Shown here piece after piece: positions 63,852 through 64,000 of a DNA stretch of 64,000 bases. The stretch spans positions 4,092,001 through 4,156,000 of the forward strand of contig NZ_CP124681.1 of NCBI RefSeq assembly GCF_029961765.1. The letters are read 5' to 3'. Position 1 is the stretch's first letter, and each line of letters starts with the position of its first letter. A program made the position numbers and the translations under genes. This stretch comes from Nocardioides sp. QY071. GTDB taxonomy: Bacteria > Actinomycetota > Actinomycetes > Propionibacteriales > Nocardioidaceae. The notes under the pieces are model-generated. The model ran no database searches and had not been told where the DNA came from. It saw nothing but the letters and a program-made list of their open reading frames with translations.

Positions 63852-64000
63852 ATGGCCATGTTCGAGGTGGCGGACGCCTACATCAGCTTCATGGGGAGGT
63901 TCTCCACTCCCCTCGCGCCGCTGTTCGCCGACGTCGGCCTCGCCGGCGTCGGCGCGTCCGCGGCCGTTCTCGACGTCGGGTGCGGTCCGGGGATGCTGAC
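63852..64000 (+). CDS. SAM-dependent methyltransferase (5' part, cut by window end)
   Basis: The frame is open for 49 codons to the right edge. Its motif I 'VLDVGCGPGML' (SAM-binding Gly loop) follows 'MAMFEVADAYISFMGRFSTP', a lead typical of class I methyltransferases. It starts 7 bases after the HTH regulator's stop; ATG 63858 is an alternative. The substrate cannot be judged. Confidence 0.72.
   Translation, partial: MAMFEVADAYISFMGRFSTPLAPLFADVGLAGVGASAAVLDVGCGPGML

Overview
The window is very GC-rich with strong third-position G/C bias, short intergenic gaps, ATGA/GTGA/TGATG start-stop overlaps and several probable leaderless starts (a -10-like hexamer 6 to 8 bases before a GTG). This fits a free-living actinobacterium. 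From recalled family resemblances (Tad pilus locus, release factor 2, repeat-rich secreted proteins) I would guess Nocardioidaceae, but no 16S or similar marker is present to prove it. I saw no tRNA, rRNA or CRISPR array.

Region 1 (1-25914) is mainly cell surface. It holds an edge-truncated secreted protein with carboxypeptidase-regulatory-like and nidogen-like segments, a small anchored protein, a secreted zinc metalloprotease, an IS110-family insertion sequence lying between two inverted copies of a ~100-bp palindromic repeat, and prfB. These are followed by two tandem paralogous Ig-like repeat proteins, a lipoprotein, a two-gene unit reminiscent of type VII secretion partners, an 8-module repeat protein with a Lys/Ala coiled-coil tail, and a compact seven-gene Tad (Flp) pilus operon.

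Region 2 (26156-35383) is a tightly coupled four-gene operon that I do not recognise as any described system. Two proteins each carry a complete four-bladed hemopexin-like propeller fused to a different peptidoglycan-hydrolase-like module. They are followed by two giant (1083 and 1094 aa) proteins of unknown family. None has a signal peptide.

Region 3 (35380-58274) is catabolic. An acyl-CoA dehydrogenase / APH-like kinase / SDR operon faces a TetR regulator across a palindromic operator. An eight-gene operon (47148 down to 39110) encodes homoprotocatechuate-type ring cleavage (hpaD, hpaE, hpaG-like) plus an acetoacetate-decarboxylase-like protein, LLM flavoprotein, glutamine amidotransferase, SDR and aldehyde dehydrogenase. 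A P450 diverges from it. A second operon (53947 down to 49071) encodes an amino-acid/amine permease, a glutamine-synthetase-like ligase, a ferredoxin-type reductase and a Rieske-oxygenase-like protein that has lost three of its four [2Fe-2S] ligands. A MarR regulator, a class-I amidotransferase (gamma-glutamyl hydrolase type) and a Tat-exported amidase complete the set. The three divergent intergenic regions of this block share a near-identical palindromic operator (GTTCGGnnCCGAAC type), so these units probably form one regulon. A plausible scheme is that the amidase releases an amine outside the membrane, the permease imports it, the ligase gamma-glutamylates it, the oxygenases act, the hydrolase removes glutamate, and the Hpa enzymes cleave the ring. 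The nearest precedent known to me is aniline degradation through gamma-glutamylanilide.

Region 4 (58381-64000) has a class II histone-deacetylase-like amidohydrolase followed by a ribose-type ABC importer (binding protein, double ATPase, permease), a cysteine-rich HTH regulator resembling SufR, and the start of a SAM-dependent methyltransferase cut by the window edge.
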